NCBI GenBank assembly: GCA_964036315.1
Contig: OZ038479.1
Location: 60,741,893 to 60,805,892 of the forward strand
Direction of reading: 5' to 3'
DNA length: 64,000 bases
Source of the DNA: Acanthosepion esculentum
Lineage: Eukaryota > Mollusca > Cephalopoda > Sepiida > Sepiidae
Shown here: positions 21,621 through 32,999 of the stretch, piece by piece
Position numbering within the stretch: position 1 is the first letter of the stretch
How the letters are laid out: every line of letters begins with the position of its first letter
The notes under the pieces: model-generated
Seen by the model: the letters and a program-made list of their open reading frames with translations, nothing else
Told to the model about the DNA's origin: nothing
The model's database searches: none
Translations under genes and position numbers: made by a program

Positions 21621-21981
21621 AGATTAAACACATCTAGACCAAAACCGTATAATACCAGGGTCCGGCCGCAGTGACTTGGTGAATTCCCTATGGTGATCGA
21701 CATGGATTATGATCCCATTATCGCGCAAAGTACAACATTAAATATCGCGAATAACGAACCAGAAGAAATAGAAAATGACGACACCACGAATTCAGTAGGC
21801 CCAATACAAAGTAAATATTGGAGAAAACCAATATCGGATGACACCACTCCCAAGTTAACGCCAACGTCGAAATACATCGAGATTTATACACTCAAATGCG
21901 AGGACAATCGCACACATATTCTGGGGCAAACCTTCAACCGACCACATCAATCCGTCCTGTGGTCAGGGGAAGCAGGAGGAA

Positions 21982-22170
21982 TGTCGAGTAGAAATGGGAT
22001 GTCTCATTAGATAATGGGGACTTCCACAGGCAGACAAGTTGCCTCGTCCAGTGTTATATAAACAGCTGTGTGGCTGGGGCCCAGATATATTTTTTGCATT
22101 TGTATCTCATTGTTACAAGAATAAAGTAATTGAGAAATACTACTACCATTGTTGTTGTGGTTATTTTACA
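21982..22170 (+). repeat. Compact 3' LTR of element B (189 bp)
   Basis: Starts TGTCGAGTAG directly after a purine tract (AGGGGAAGCAGGAGGA) and ends GGTTATTTTACA. It holds a TATA-like GTTATATAAACAGC near 22052 and AATAAA at 22120-22125. Very short for an LTR but with all expected parts. Confidence 0.6.
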
Positions 22171-23315
22171 TCATCTTCCAATCAAGATCTAGTCCAGTAT
22201 AAGGTTCTCTGATCCACATCCCGCACCTGAAAATTTAATTATTAGAACCAGAGCAGGATAGTTACTTTTGTCCCTACACGAGAGAGTTGTTTTGCGGGAA
22301 AAACGAAACAGATGTTATTTGCATATAGATATAATAATAAAATAGCAGCATGCCCTTCATCTCTCAACGAATCTCGAATCTGCTATGGTCAAAGACGCAG
22401 ATGCTTGCAACATACATCACTTTTACTTTTATAGATTTTATCTTCTGAAAATCTTCATTGTGACTTGCTATGCGAACTTGTTTATAGACGATGTTCTATA
22501 TTTGGTCAGCCGCCAAATGAGAAAATCATGAAGAATCGCCGCTACACAGATAATGGGAATTAGATTAATACCCAGAGAGCGAAAAGCAAGCGTCCATTAA
22601 CAGTGGTGTGTCTCTGAAGTTATAATTAAAACCGGCTGATATTCATCTCATCGACGAGTTCATTTCTAAAGCGTTATTAATGGTAATACTAGAAATCTTC
22701 ATAAGCTTCATTGTTCCTGTGATCCGATAATGAGAGGATAACGTAGCTCGTCTCCTCTTCGCCATCTCGTCTTTCTGAAACGGGTAAAAACACCTTATTC
22801 AGTTCACTTGAACTGAGTTTTCATACTGGAAAGTTTTTTTTTTTTATATATATATAAATCTTTGTCATGCGCTTCTACTTAAAACGATTCTTAGGGAGGA
22901 ACGTCTTAGGAAGGAACGACGGTAGTGATTTTACAATACTAGCATTAAACAGGGGAAATTTTCTAAGTTTTTTTATTTAGCTTCATTAGTGTCCTTACAT
23001 TTCTTTCTTATAGAGTGTCTAGAGGCTGACCACGGTGGTTGTTGCTCCAATCACTTCCGGTTAATTCTTTAGTCATTTTCACGGGGGGGGGGGTGTTTCA
23101 AGGTGATATGTTTTGTATGTGTGTGAGGCTAATTATTATTCTATTCTTTGTAAAAATACAAATACAAAAATATACGAACCCCATGAAAATGGCTAAAAAT
23201 AAGCGGAAAGTGCTTGGGACAATAATTACTACGCAGAAATTCTAGACACTTTTAGTCCTCATAAAAGGAAAGGGAACTAGAGAAACTGGATGCATTCCTA
23301 CATATTAAATGAAAC
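22171..23315. other. No recognised gene
   Basis: AT-rich DNA with a G-run near 23083-23092 and a T-run near 22835. Nothing coding was recognised. Confidence 0.6.
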
Positions 23316-23339
23316 ACACACACAAACACACATTTTATA

Positions 23340-23344
23340 TATAC

Positions 23345-23375
<31 letters not shown>

Positions 23376-23522
23376 GTGTAGTTTAATTTATATTACAATG
23401 GATCATTCATACAAAAAGTAAATTAGTAAAGTTAATGAGATAAAATTTAGTCAGTGAAGTGAATTCGACACTTTATCTCATTAACTTTACTAATTTACTT
23501 TTTGTATGAATGATCCATGGTA

Positions 23523-23590
<68 letters not shown>
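23340..23590. repeat. Large palindrome with 46-bp perfect arms
   Basis: Arms 23399-23444 and 23472-23517 are exact inverted copies separated by 27 bases. Outside the arms the symmetry continues, less exactly, as (AT)n(GT)n on the left and (AC)n(AT)n on the right. Confidence 0.9.
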
Positions 23591-23877
23591 TGAAATACTG
23601 ATTTACGTAGAAATATTGATTCATCAGGATATAGTTTTTGTAGATATCAGAAAACCGACTAGTGTATAAACTGTTCCTTTGCTTAAGCGTACGAAATTTT
23701 ATTTCCCCCAAATCCTATCATCCTACAAATTAAATAACCTAACAACAACGACTGATTTTGCTGCAAACTGTCAGCTATGATTACTGAACCATCTTTTACG
23801 ATCCTTGGACAGGTTCCAGAAATTATAATATGAAATTCTTATCTAACGAAACACGTTTTACCTTAAAACCCAGTTTA

Positions 23878-23898
23878 TACACACACACACACACACAC

Positions 23899-23937
<39 letters not shown>

Positions 23938-23964
23938 CACACACACACACACACACACAGACAG

Positions 23965-24010
<46 letters not shown>
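23878..24010. repeat. CA / CAGA / TA compound microsatellite
   Basis: Runs of ACAC, (ACAG)n, ACAC and (AT)n. Confidence 0.95.
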
Positions 24011-24013
<3 letters not shown>

Positions 24014-24600
24014 GAGTGGTCCAATAACTTGTACCGATTTTAAATGTGAATTAAGTTTAAGCGTCTAATAATTTTTTTCTTTTTCTTTCAGATTTAACAA
24101 CTTAAGTCTTTGGCAATTTCAACCATGGAAAGATTAAAAATCCAACAACGTGTTAAAGTTATTGAAGCCTATTACGAAAATGGACGTTCAAAAAGAATTC
24201 GAATGAGAAGTTCCCAGGTTCACATCATCTCTCGAAACAACAAAGTCAACTGGCCACCAAGATAGTGCGACTTGACGCCTTTAGATTTCTTCCTTTGGGG
24301 TCATCTCAAAAGTAAGGTCTATGCCAACAAGCCAACAACAATTCAACAGCTGAAGGATGAGACAATAAGGCATATTGGTGAGATCGAGGAGCAACTATGC
24401 AGAGACGTCATCAAAGATTTTGACCATCGAGTGCAGGTGCGCCGCCGAAGCCTTGGCGGACATTTGGGCGATATTATTCTTCACACATAATTGCCATGAC
24501 TTAAATAACATGATCCAATAGAGAAACAAATAAATTTTCACCAATAACTCTGATTTATTTACTGCTGACTTTGATCCATCTTAATGAAACACCCTATATA
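24011..24600 (+). mobile_element. Internally deleted mariner-type element
   Basis: Starts MERLKIQQRVKVIEAYYENG at 24125, the typical N-terminus of an insect-type mariner transposase. After about 25 residues it jumps to the catalytic C-terminal part: NWPPR then CDLTPLDFFLWGHLKSKVYA, and ends GGHLGDIILHT at 24487. The D-D-[D/E] core is mostly deleted and a stop interrupts the join. TA microsatellite abuts the left side. Confidence 0.75.
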
Positions 24601-25013
24601 TATGCAACGACCTCACCACTGTTTTCAAAATTCCCTGCTTTGCTCGAACTTCTTAAATGCGACAGTATTGAGCTTCGTCCTGCGATTCTCTCCATTCGTG
24701 TCAAAACGATGTCATTTCAGCGAAAATTCCATCTTGAAACACAGGGAAGTAACTGCTACATTTTTGGAAAGCTCCTGAACAACTTTCGATATGTGGGCGT
24801 TTTCATTGTGGAGAATCCAGTTCTTGTTTTCGCGCTTGTCTGGAATTATGTATCAAATGCCCTCTCCTAGCATTTTCAAAACATTCAAAATTGCCATTTT
24901 ACAGTCTTAGATGTACAGCTTTCATATTTTAAAGAAATATCGACATGACATTGCTACGTGCTGGTATTCTTTTATTATATTTTGTGCTTTTTTTTCTTGG
25001 AAATAAAACGGAC

Positions 25014-25181
25014 ATTTGTACCGGATATAAGAGACCCGGATATAAGAGAGATTTTCTCTGGTCCGAAATTAGAGCGTGTGTTAATGTATATATAATAGAC
25101 CAAACCCGGATATAAGAGAAATCCGGATATAAGAGACTTATTCTCAGGTCCCGACAACTCTCTTATATCCGGGTTACACTG
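25014..25181 (-). mobile_element. Pogo/Tigger-like MITE, copy 3 (inverted)
   Basis: Reverse orientation of copies 1 and 2: the intact end CACTG is at 25181 followed by TA, and the other end (near 25014) has lost its CAGTG. The interior is otherwise colinear. Confidence 0.82.
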
Positions 25182-25556
25182 TATATTCGCTTTGTATATG
25201 TCGTTCTATTTCCGTATGTGTGTGTCCATACAGATATTTTTAAAGGATATATATATATATATATACTGAAGTTGAATTTTATGTCTACATACTAAACTGA
25301 GTCCTATATCCTCTTAGCTTAATATGCTGAGAATCTGACACTCTCTGGATGAGTAACTTGCTAACCAGGGCTCTGTAATAAATGTCATATCGCTAAAAAC
25401 AAATTTTATCAAATTGTCACTGCAGTTTTACTGACATATATCTTATAACAATGAAATACTTTTTTAATAAATCTTTATCAGATGCCTTAGTTTTCAATTC
25501 AAGTTTTTCAGTCAATTCCTTTCATTATTTACACTCAGACTAATCTTTTTTTGTTA

Positions 25557-25602
25557 TAACCACAACCTTTCGGTCGTCGTTCCGACCGATCTTCTTCAAG
25601 TC
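25557..25602 (-). repeat. SINE body motif, inverted
   Basis: CACAACCTTTCGGTCG and CGATCTTCTTCAAG match the inverted body motif of the SINE at 14748-15075. Probably a fragment of the same superfamily. Confidence 0.5.
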
Positions 25603-25639
25603 TCTGTAGATTTAGATAACCTTCAAGCAATAACCTATT

Positions 25640-25980
25640 GAATTAAAGCGTTGGTTCGTGAATTTGCTGACATAGTAATTGTGAGTTCAATTCCTGGAAC
25701 GGGTAGTGAAAACTAAGACTTGGTGGAAACAGAGCGAGGAATAACTGAGCAGTACTAAATAAGAACAAGACAAGATAATCGCAGATATTGACATCGGAAC
25801 AATCTACTCAAGGAGATAAAGTAACGTGTTCAGTTTGAAATTCCCTGAAGGTTAACCGGGGCGGCAAAAGCTGACTGATATAATGATGAAGACGTTGTAA
25901 TAATAACAATGAAGACATTAGTACGAATGTTAATTATGTAAATAATTTTGTACAAAAATTCAGACAGAAATTCTTTCTGT
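25640..25980 (+). mobile_element. tRNA-derived SINE, diverged copy
   Basis: B-box-like GTGAGTTCAATTCCTGG near 25681, then GTGTTCAGTTTGAAATTCC near 25826 and AATTATGTAAATAATTTTGT near 25930, colinear with the 14748-15075 element. Confidence 0.5.
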
Positions 25981-26707
25981 TACATTTACAGCCGTTAAAT
26001 TAAGGCAGTAGGCGTATTTGTTGTTAGGTAAGATTTTATCAACTGTCCACTTATCAGCCATATTATATCGTATTTGTTTGTGGATTTTACTGTAGCTTTC
26101 GGCGAAACGAATGCCATTAGCATGGTATAGTAACCAAGTAAAAAAGACGACATATTTATTAAGCACCACTGACCAGAAAATTCAGAGCCCATTGATTAAA
26201 TTACAAAGTATTTGCAGAATAGAATTTTCTCTACACACTTTTCATTTCCTGCCATTCCTCAAAGGAAGTGAGACATATAAAGAAAACAAAAGACAGTTTC
26301 TTAACTCATTATCACAATTGTCGAATTCTTATTCGCAATGGCTTGTGAGATAAGCTTACTAACCACTGTACCATGACCAGAACCGCGAGAGAGCGACAAA
26401 AGAAAGGAAAAAAGATACTAAAAAGATAAAATATAAATAAATACTAAAAAAGAAATAAAGAAATACTGAGAAAATGAAACAGAAATAAAAATGTTAACTT
26501 AAAAAAAAAAAAGAAATTAAATCTAGGTTAAAAAAATTTAAGCGTGAAAAAAAAGTGATAAAAAAGTAGGTTACTAAAAGTCCTTGAAATTTTTTCGGTG
26601 TCAGTTGCTAGATAAATAAATCTCTAAGTAATATATCAATAATAAGATAACAGACAATCCTTTGTCATTATACTCTGAGCTTCGTTTAAGTTTACGGTGT
26701 TAGATTG

Positions 26708-27105
26708 GGCACTTCGACGTGGTTTGCAGGCTTATCGCGATAGATCAATTACAACTGAGTAGTGAGTTAAAACCTCACTGGGTACTCCATACATTCAACT
26801 TTGTGCCACATCTAAGATATGCTTAGTAAATCGTTTTAGGCACTTTGATGTCGTGTAATGGTTAGCTAGCTTGTCTCGCTGGATCATTTAGGAGTGAATA
26901 ATGAGTTCGATTCTCACTGAGTGCCCCATATTTTCGACTTTGTGCCACATCTAAGCTACGCTTAGAATAAAGGGCACCTCGGCGTGGTGTAGTGGTTTGC
27001 AAGTTTGTCGCGCTAGAAAAATTACGACTGAGTAGCGAGTTCGATCTATACTGGGCGCCCATACTTGCAGCCCTGCGCCACATCTAAGCTACACTTAGAA
27101 AATCA
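26708..27105 (+). repeat. Tandem trio of tRNA-like SINE monomers
   Basis: Three diverged units of about 132 bases start at ~26708, ~26839 and ~26973 with GGCACTTCG/GGCACCTCGG. Each has a GTGGTGTAGTGGTTTGCA-like A-box region (clearest in unit 3), GAGTTCGATTCTCAC-like B-box (clearest in unit 2) and the tail TGTGCCACATCTAAGCTACG. A tRNA origin is likely; the units are too altered to be working tRNAs. Confidence 0.7.
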
Positions 27106-27399
27106 CTAAACAGTGTTGGATATTAACACGTGAAACTACGCATGCGTCGATTTAAACTCTTTTCTTAGGAAAGTCTTTTGCTGAAGTTACTTTTGTCAGG
27201 AATCCAAAATGTTGCCCATTATGAGGGCGGCTACAGTCGTAAGTGTTTATTTCAGTGCGCTTATATAAGAAATAATTAACTATTAACTATAAGAAGACAA
27301 AATGCATAGTCGTTTGAAAAAGAGACCGTCCAAAGTGTGTTGCAGGTATTAAAGCGGTTACAAAAATTCACCTATTTGTGTAGTGTACTAATAAATGGG

Positions 27400-27846
27400 A
27401 GAATTTCCCTAGAAAGAAGGAAAATAGTACTAAACTGCTTTGCGATATCTGTATGGCAGTGAGTGCTGGATGATCTCCTCAAAGATGAAGAGGAGACTTG
27501 AAGTAACACAAATATGGTTCTACAAAAGATGCTGGGGATACCGTGGACCGAATATGCGAGCAACGACGAAGATGGGAAAAAAGGGAATAATAACATCAGG
27601 AAGAGACAGTTGAGGTTTCTGGAGCGTATAATGATGAAGGAGGGCTTGGAAAATCTGACACTCACGGGACAGATAGAGGGCAAACGAAACAAAGGAAAAC
27701 AACGTATAACATACTTAGCAAGCTTGAGTAAATGGATGGCGGAACAGGGCTTAGGAGAAATAACAGAAAGTTTATTCAGAGCTACAAGGGACAGGAAGTT
27801 GTGGAAAGCCGTGATCACCTACGTCCTGAGGGGACACGGCACATGA
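27400..27846 (+). pseudogene. RTE-type LINE ORF, C-terminal end
   Basis: Codes LGIPWTEYASN, then IRKRQLRFLERIMMKEGLEN, LTLTGQIEGKRNKGKQRITY and a terminal LRGHGT, the usual end of endonuclease-reverse transcriptase ORFs of RTE-like LINEs in invertebrates. Upstream, ECWMISSKMKRR can be read in a shifted frame. 5' truncated. Confidence 0.72.
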
Positions 27847-27911
27847 AAAAAGCCGACGGAATGATTAATTTTGACAATGATTTAATAGATTAATAATGAG
27901 GACAAAACATG

Positions 27912-28060
27912 GTGAAAATTAATCGAATACCCAGAATTTATGCTCTATCAAAATCATATAAAGCAGGGATTCCAATGTGATCCATCATATCTAGAATTGG
28001 CAGTGCTACACATAGACTAGCGAAAGTCATAGCAAAAATGTTAACACAATTTCTTTGAGC
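27912..28060 (+). pseudogene. Penelope-like RT fragment
   Basis: Translates to RIPRIYALSKSYKAGIPM, a stop, then SIISRIGSATHRLAKVIAKM. This is the conserved region normally containing LPKIHK and GIPLRPI in Penelope-like reverse transcriptases. Confidence 0.6.
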
Positions 28061-28138
28061 AATTAGCTCTTTACATATACTCACATATGTGCGTGTTTAT
28101 GTACGTGTACGCAGAAGTGGTCATGTATGCGGCAGATT

Positions 28139-28146
28139 CCTTTATT
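28139..28146 (-). terminator. Candidate polyadenylation signal for TMEM63
   Basis: TTTATT on the plus strand gives AATAAA on the minus strand about 190 bases after the stop. No poly(A) tract follows that would betray recent retroposition. Confidence 0.35.
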
Positions 28147-28332
28147 CAAAAGTAACGGACAACAAAACAGAACTTTAACATGCATTATTTTTTTTACTTG
28201 AATGCTTACAAAACAATATTATAATGATAATGTAAATAAACATGAAAATATTAACAACACCTAATCTTTGTAGAGAACAGTTTGTAGAAAAAATAATTCC
28301 GAATGAACCCATAATCAGTGAACGTTTCATAA

Positions 28333-30666
28333 TTAACAACTAACAATGGCACCGTACGACTGTCTCGTACTAGTACAACTCGGCTCTGGGGTGCAATTTT
28401 TCGACTCGAGTAGAACGTCGGCAACATATGGGACGTATTTTATTGCATCTGTGTCTTCAGGTATTTCAGTAACTGTTTGAGTGCAACATTTATCGAATAA
28501 AGTGAAGGTCAGTCGCTTCAGCAGGCCAAATCTAATATGGTCGACGAAAACGAGTAAAGTCACAGCCATTGAAACGATGGCAAAAATGAAAATGGATTGC
28601 AGCATCGGTGTTTTAGTTTCGCTGTAACGCAATGAAATGAAAGCGAGAACACAGCCTGGAACTAAAGTGGCGGCTGTGACGAAGAGGTTTCCGGCGCTGG
28701 TGTGCAAACTAAGGTCGACGCGTAGTGGCCGATATGCAAAATAAATATTGTACCTATCTACAACATGTTTAGCGATGAGGTAGATTAATCCGCAGGGCGC
28801 AATCAGTGGACAAGGAATGCTATAAGTAAGAATCACAGCTGTAATACATAATAACCAAGCATATTGAAATCCGAAATGAAAATTGTAGACTTCCGCTTCA
28901 CGCACGGCACTTCGCTCGGCTGAAGAACGCGTAAACATAATGCGAATAGTGTAAAAGAAAAGTTCAGGCAAACGCAAGAGCTCGAGACCGGTGCCAATGA
29001 AAGCTGAAGTCACGACATAATTAACAAAAAACGCAACATTGTCTGTTGCAAAAATACACTGGTAGTGTTCGACAATCTTACTCTCCAAAACGCCCTGGAC
29101 ACTGGTGAGGCCCAAAGATGGGAGTATGATTACCATTAAAACAAGGAATATAAAAGTTCTCGTCATGACGGCATGATACTCAGAGTTACGTGTCCAATAA
29201 CCAATGAACTGATGAGCATAATAAACAACATTAGGTAAGAAACAGGCGAACAACCATAGAAGTAAAGTCGGTAGAAACTCATCAAATATTGAACTGATTA
29301 CTTTCTGTAAGAGGCGTTCAGATTTTTCTAAAAGTATAACCGGTGTAGTGAAAAAGAAACAAATAATAAAGATAGCTATATTTAGGAAGATAGCTCGTAA
29401 CCACCACTTATAGCCAAAAATGGAAAGATTTTTCCAGATAATGTTGTCTACTTGCGGTGCCAATTGAACTTCCCAGCTTTGAGTTGAGATAACTTTCTGG
29501 TCAATCACATTGTCGTTTGAAGGATCTGAAGAGTCGCCGCTTCCGCTGTTAACTCTCCACTTAAAGTGAAAATCACGGTATACACACTCAGCTGATTCAG
29601 AGTTGCTCATTGTTACGAACACGATGCCCAGAGGTTTGTTACATGTACGAGTCTTTTCCTCATCAATGGAGACTCGCAGCTTTTCTTCTAACTCAGTATA
29701 AAATTCAACAGCGTTCACTTTATGGCAGCCACAAGCTTCGCAAAAGCAACAACTGCAGAACCACGCACAGCGATACGGATACAGATATAGGGCTTCGTTC
29801 TCAGTTTGATTATTTAACTGACATTCCTGTTTGGAGTTCATTTTTGCTCTTGTTATCCACCTTCGTTGAGCATCCATCTTTGTCAAGGTATTGACATCGT
29901 AAGTGAACTGTATATCAACGATAGACTCTTTGGAGTATCGACTAGTTAAATACTGTATTATAGCTTCTTTGTTTGGCTTTTTAATATTTGATATCATCAA
30001 CGTATTTGAAACGTTTCTGTTTTGTTGCATTGATTCAAGACAATAGGAAAAACGCTGCATGAAAACTACGGCCATTAGAAAATATATGAAAGCCATGACA
30101 CTGTGTATCCACAAGTACTGCGCGTTGGAATTGGCGATAGTCAACGAACCAAAGTTATTGTTTGAGGAAAAATTGATTCCGGTAAGGTTAACAGGTAAAA
30201 TGGTGACCAGAGAGAGAAAACTAATCAAAGAGACATAAACGATCAGGTAGCGCTGAAATAAAATGTAGATGTAAACGTCACGGCCACATCGTCGAACTAT
30301 TTCAGCATTTGTCAGCCTCATATAAGAGCATATCCACAAACAGTTATCGGTCCATTGCAGTTTCGATACTTCCTCATCCCTACTTGAAGTTGGTTGCTCT
30401 AACAACCGTTTTCTCGTCTGCTCATCATTTTGGCTCAACAGTGCAATGCGGCCGTAGTCCCATGCGACTTTTCGCAATATAGTGAAACATATAAGCAGTA
30501 AAAGCCACACTATAACGTTCAAGGCAAGATTAGTGGGAATCCCTTCGTAGATGTCAACTCCCGGAATTGGAAAGGAAGAATTCTGGCGAACTTTGCAAGT
30601 CACGTTGGCAGTTGCGTTTGGTTTACTGAAGGCCAACGCAAACAACGAGAGATTGTTTCCAGGCAT
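28333..30666 (-). CDS. TMEM63/CSC1-family mechanosensitive channel, intronless
   Basis: Codes 777 residues without an intron, close to the 800-830 usual in animals. Family knowledge: OSCA/TMEM63 proteins are monomeric, membrane-tension-gated cation channels of plasma or lysosomal membrane. What is seen: an extracellular N-terminus with N-glycosylation sites, a first helix at ~48-66, two helices at ~139-165 and ~185-207, a soluble Cys-rich cytosolic block with GIVFVTMSNSESAECVYRDF at ~350-370, then a run of helices from ~425 (WWLRAIFLNIAIFIICFFF) to ~710. The block LFFYTIRIMFTRSSAERSAV and the HVVDRYNIYFAYRP segment are family signatures. The start has A at -3. TMEM63 A, B or C cannot be assigned. 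Lack of introns suggests a retrocopy or lineage-specific intron loss, but the frame is intact. Confidence 0.93.
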   Translation of the reverse strand: MPGNNLSLFALAFSKPNATANVTCKVRQNSSFPIPGVDIYEGIPTNLALNVIVWLLLLICFTILRKVAWDYGRIALLSQNDEQTRKRLLEQPTSSRDEEVSKLQWTDNCLWICSYMRLTNAEIVRRCGRDVYIYILFQRYLIVYVSLISFLSLVTILPVNLTGINFSSNNNFGSLTIANSNAQYLWIHSVMAFIYFLMAVVFMQRFSYCLESMQQNRNVSNTLMISNIKKPNKEAIIQYLTSRYSKESIVDIQFTYDVNTLTKMDAQRRWITRAKMNSKQECQLNNQTENEALYLYPYRCAWFCSCCFCEACGCHKVNAVEFYTELEEKLRVSIDEEKTRTCNKPLGIVFVTMSNSESAECVYRDFHFKWRVNSGSGDSSDPSNDNVIDQKVISTQSWEVQLAPQVDNIIWKNLSIFGYKWWLRAIFLNIAIFIICFFFTTPVILLEKSERLLQKVISSIFDEFLPTLLLWLFACFLPNVVYYAHQFIGYWTRNSEYHAVMTRTFIFLVLMVIILPSLGLTSVQGVLESKIVEHYQCIFATDNVAFFVNYVVTSAFIGTGLELLRLPELFFYTIRIMFTRSSAERSAVREAEVYNFHFGFQYAWLLCITAVILTYSIPCPLIAPCGLIYLIAKHVVDRYNIYFAYRPLRVDLSLHTSAGNLFVTAATLVPGCVLAFISLRYSETKTPMLQSIFIFAIVSMAVTLLVFVDHIRFGLLKRLTFTLFDKCCTQTVTEIPEDTDAIKYVPYVADVLLESKNCTPEPSCTSTRQSYGAIVSC

Positions 30667-32990
30667 GTTTCTTTTCCTTTGTTTTTGAAAATGATTTTGA
30701 AACCTGTGTTTGATATTATCGTTGTTTTTTACTTTTTAGTTTAATTTATATCTGTTTCATAAAAGATTTTCCAGCGTTCGTATGTTCCTTTAGAAGATAA
30801 TTTATTAGTGTTGCCTACATGTTACTAAAAAATATGAAACCTAGAAAAAAGATTTTAGCTATATTCCCTTTAGTTAGTTTATTCAGGTCATTTGTGGGAT
30901 TTAAGAGTTCTGTTTATTCGCGCTTTGGTCACGTGTGACTCTTGATTTGAATGCGATGCTGTTTTTTTGTTTCTTTTTGGGCTTTCGATTCCTTTTAGAG
31001 TCCTTCGTGGCGAAAAATATATGAAAAGAAAGAATAAAAATAAGATTATTTTTAAACGCTTGTAAAACAAGAGAATTGTAAATTGCGTAAAAATGTAAAG
31101 ATAATAGCAATGAAAAACAAAAACATTAACAAAAGAAATAAAAAATATGTTAGTAATTAATTTTCAATTCATGAAACACATTCTGAATGTCTTTAAATAG
31201 TTTTTAAAAAATACACTTACATTTTTATGTTGGCAAATTTTCACTGTCTTTCGTGCGTCTTGTCAGTGGATGGGAAATGTGAAAACTAAATTGCCAAACG
31301 GTATCAACGATATTAATTACCAAAAATAATTCCTATTAGTAGTCTGGGATTTTATTGCCTTATATTTCCATCCAACTCCACCTTTTATATATTCAGAAAT
31401 TTTGTTTTACAACCAGTACAGACACATGAATTGAAATCAAAGAAGAAATGACGCCAAAACGTGTTGTCGCGTGTATAGGTGCGAAAACGTGTTTGAATTC
31501 ACTAATTCTATGAATGCCCAATTCATTTGACGCCAAGACTTTGAAGTTGTCAAAAGTTTGGTTTTTTTCACACTTTTTTTGATAACCACTTGTAAGGTTT
31601 GCCAATGCTGGCTAGGGGACCGGACAAAAGCACGTCGGACAAAACCCGCCATATAATTAAAAAAAAAAAGACGAAATCCCAACAGCATAAAATAAATGAA
31701 TCAAAAACATTAAAAATCACTTTTTATATTTTACTTTTAATTTAGGAAAATTAGGCAACTATGGGGTAAATGTCAATTGAAGATAGATTTTAGGATCATT
31801 CTTGAAGAGGATATAGTTTTAAATAGGATTTAAGTGCCGAAAGATACATATTTTAAAATATTTACTCTTGTTTTAAAGCAAATAAATCGATTTTTCTAAG
31901 TTAAGTGTTCGTTCTAAGAACACAGTTCTTGTATTATCTTTTACAATTATTATATTAATAAAAAAGTAGTAAATTAAAATCCTATTACCAGATTAAATCC
32001 ATCATAATACATTTCGGTTTATTCGTAAATATGTCAGCGATTTTAATATTTTGTTAATAGTTCGAAAAAATCAATTACTTCGTGACTGTTCGAAACTTGA
32101 AAGGAATTCGAAAGTATTTAAACTATCGAATAGAAAGTCATTTAAATATTATGGGGGGGGGGGGCTTAGTTCCTATTTAAAATTATATCCCAGTATAGAA
32201 CGATCCTAAAATCTATTTTCAATCGATATTTATTCCATAGTTGCTTAATGTTTCTACAATCCCAAAATTACGTAATTTTCTGTTGCTAATTTTCCGGTGT
32301 CCAATTTTCCGTTGCATCATTTTCTAGGTACCATTTAATTATCAATGATGTTTGAAAGTATTTTTCTTGACAAAAATGTTCTATTTAATTTTTAAGCATT
32401 TTTCGGAACATTGTAAATCAACTGCATTCTTTTAAAGGTTACCTAGAGAATTTATGCAAAGTTTTTTTTTGTTTTTCTTTATACAAGTAAAATAAATTTA
32501 CATCGTATTTTGATGTTGTTATGATTTTAGTTTTAGTGATAATTTAAAAACAATAAATATTTATCATTAGTACCAATAATGGAAAATTAAGTTAAAAATT
32601 TAAAAGAATCGTTTTTGGAATCGGAAAATAGGCACAGATTTTTCCGTTTCCGATACCGTTTCCGAAACCCCAAAAAGTTCCGATTTTTCCGATTCTCGAT
32701 TCCGATTCCGATTAATCGTCCCAACACTAGTAGATATATTCAAAAGTATATCGCTCACTCAATGGAAAATTGATACACAGGCAAGACTGAAATTGTTGCA
32801 CTTTGGGCTTCGTATTTCGCTTTGTTGTTATTAATGACGCAGAGTTAAAACACCAGATCATCCGATAAAATGTTACAACAATGTCTCTTGTTAGTAACCA
32901 AGATTGTAGCAACAGAAATACATGGAAGCTGAAAACATTGCTATTTTTCCTACTCACAAATTTCCCGAAAATTTATTAGAAAATTTCTGA
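30667..32990. other. No recognised gene; 5' flank of TMEM63
   Basis: AT-rich DNA. Any TMEM63 promoter or 5' UTR exon should be in the right-hand flank but no clear signal was seen. A TTTCCGA/TTCCGAT-rich patch lies at ~32640-32715. Confidence 0.5.
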
Positions 32991-32999
32991 CGGGAGGAC

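Larger units (their letters stand above)
18290..22170 (+). mobile_element. Ty3/gypsy retrotransposon, element B, 5' truncated
   Basis: Contains, in order, a gag zinc knuckle, RT, RNase H and integrase remnants, a polypurine tract and a compact 3' LTR. The GC content is higher than the surroundings, suggesting younger insertion than element A. No matching 5' LTR was found upstream, and the element seems to begin inside gag next to LINE-derived sequence. Confidence 0.75.

Noticed and set aside
26708..27105. Functional tRNA genes
   Set aside because: The boxes are present but the cloverleaf is disrupted in all units and each has a SINE-like tail.
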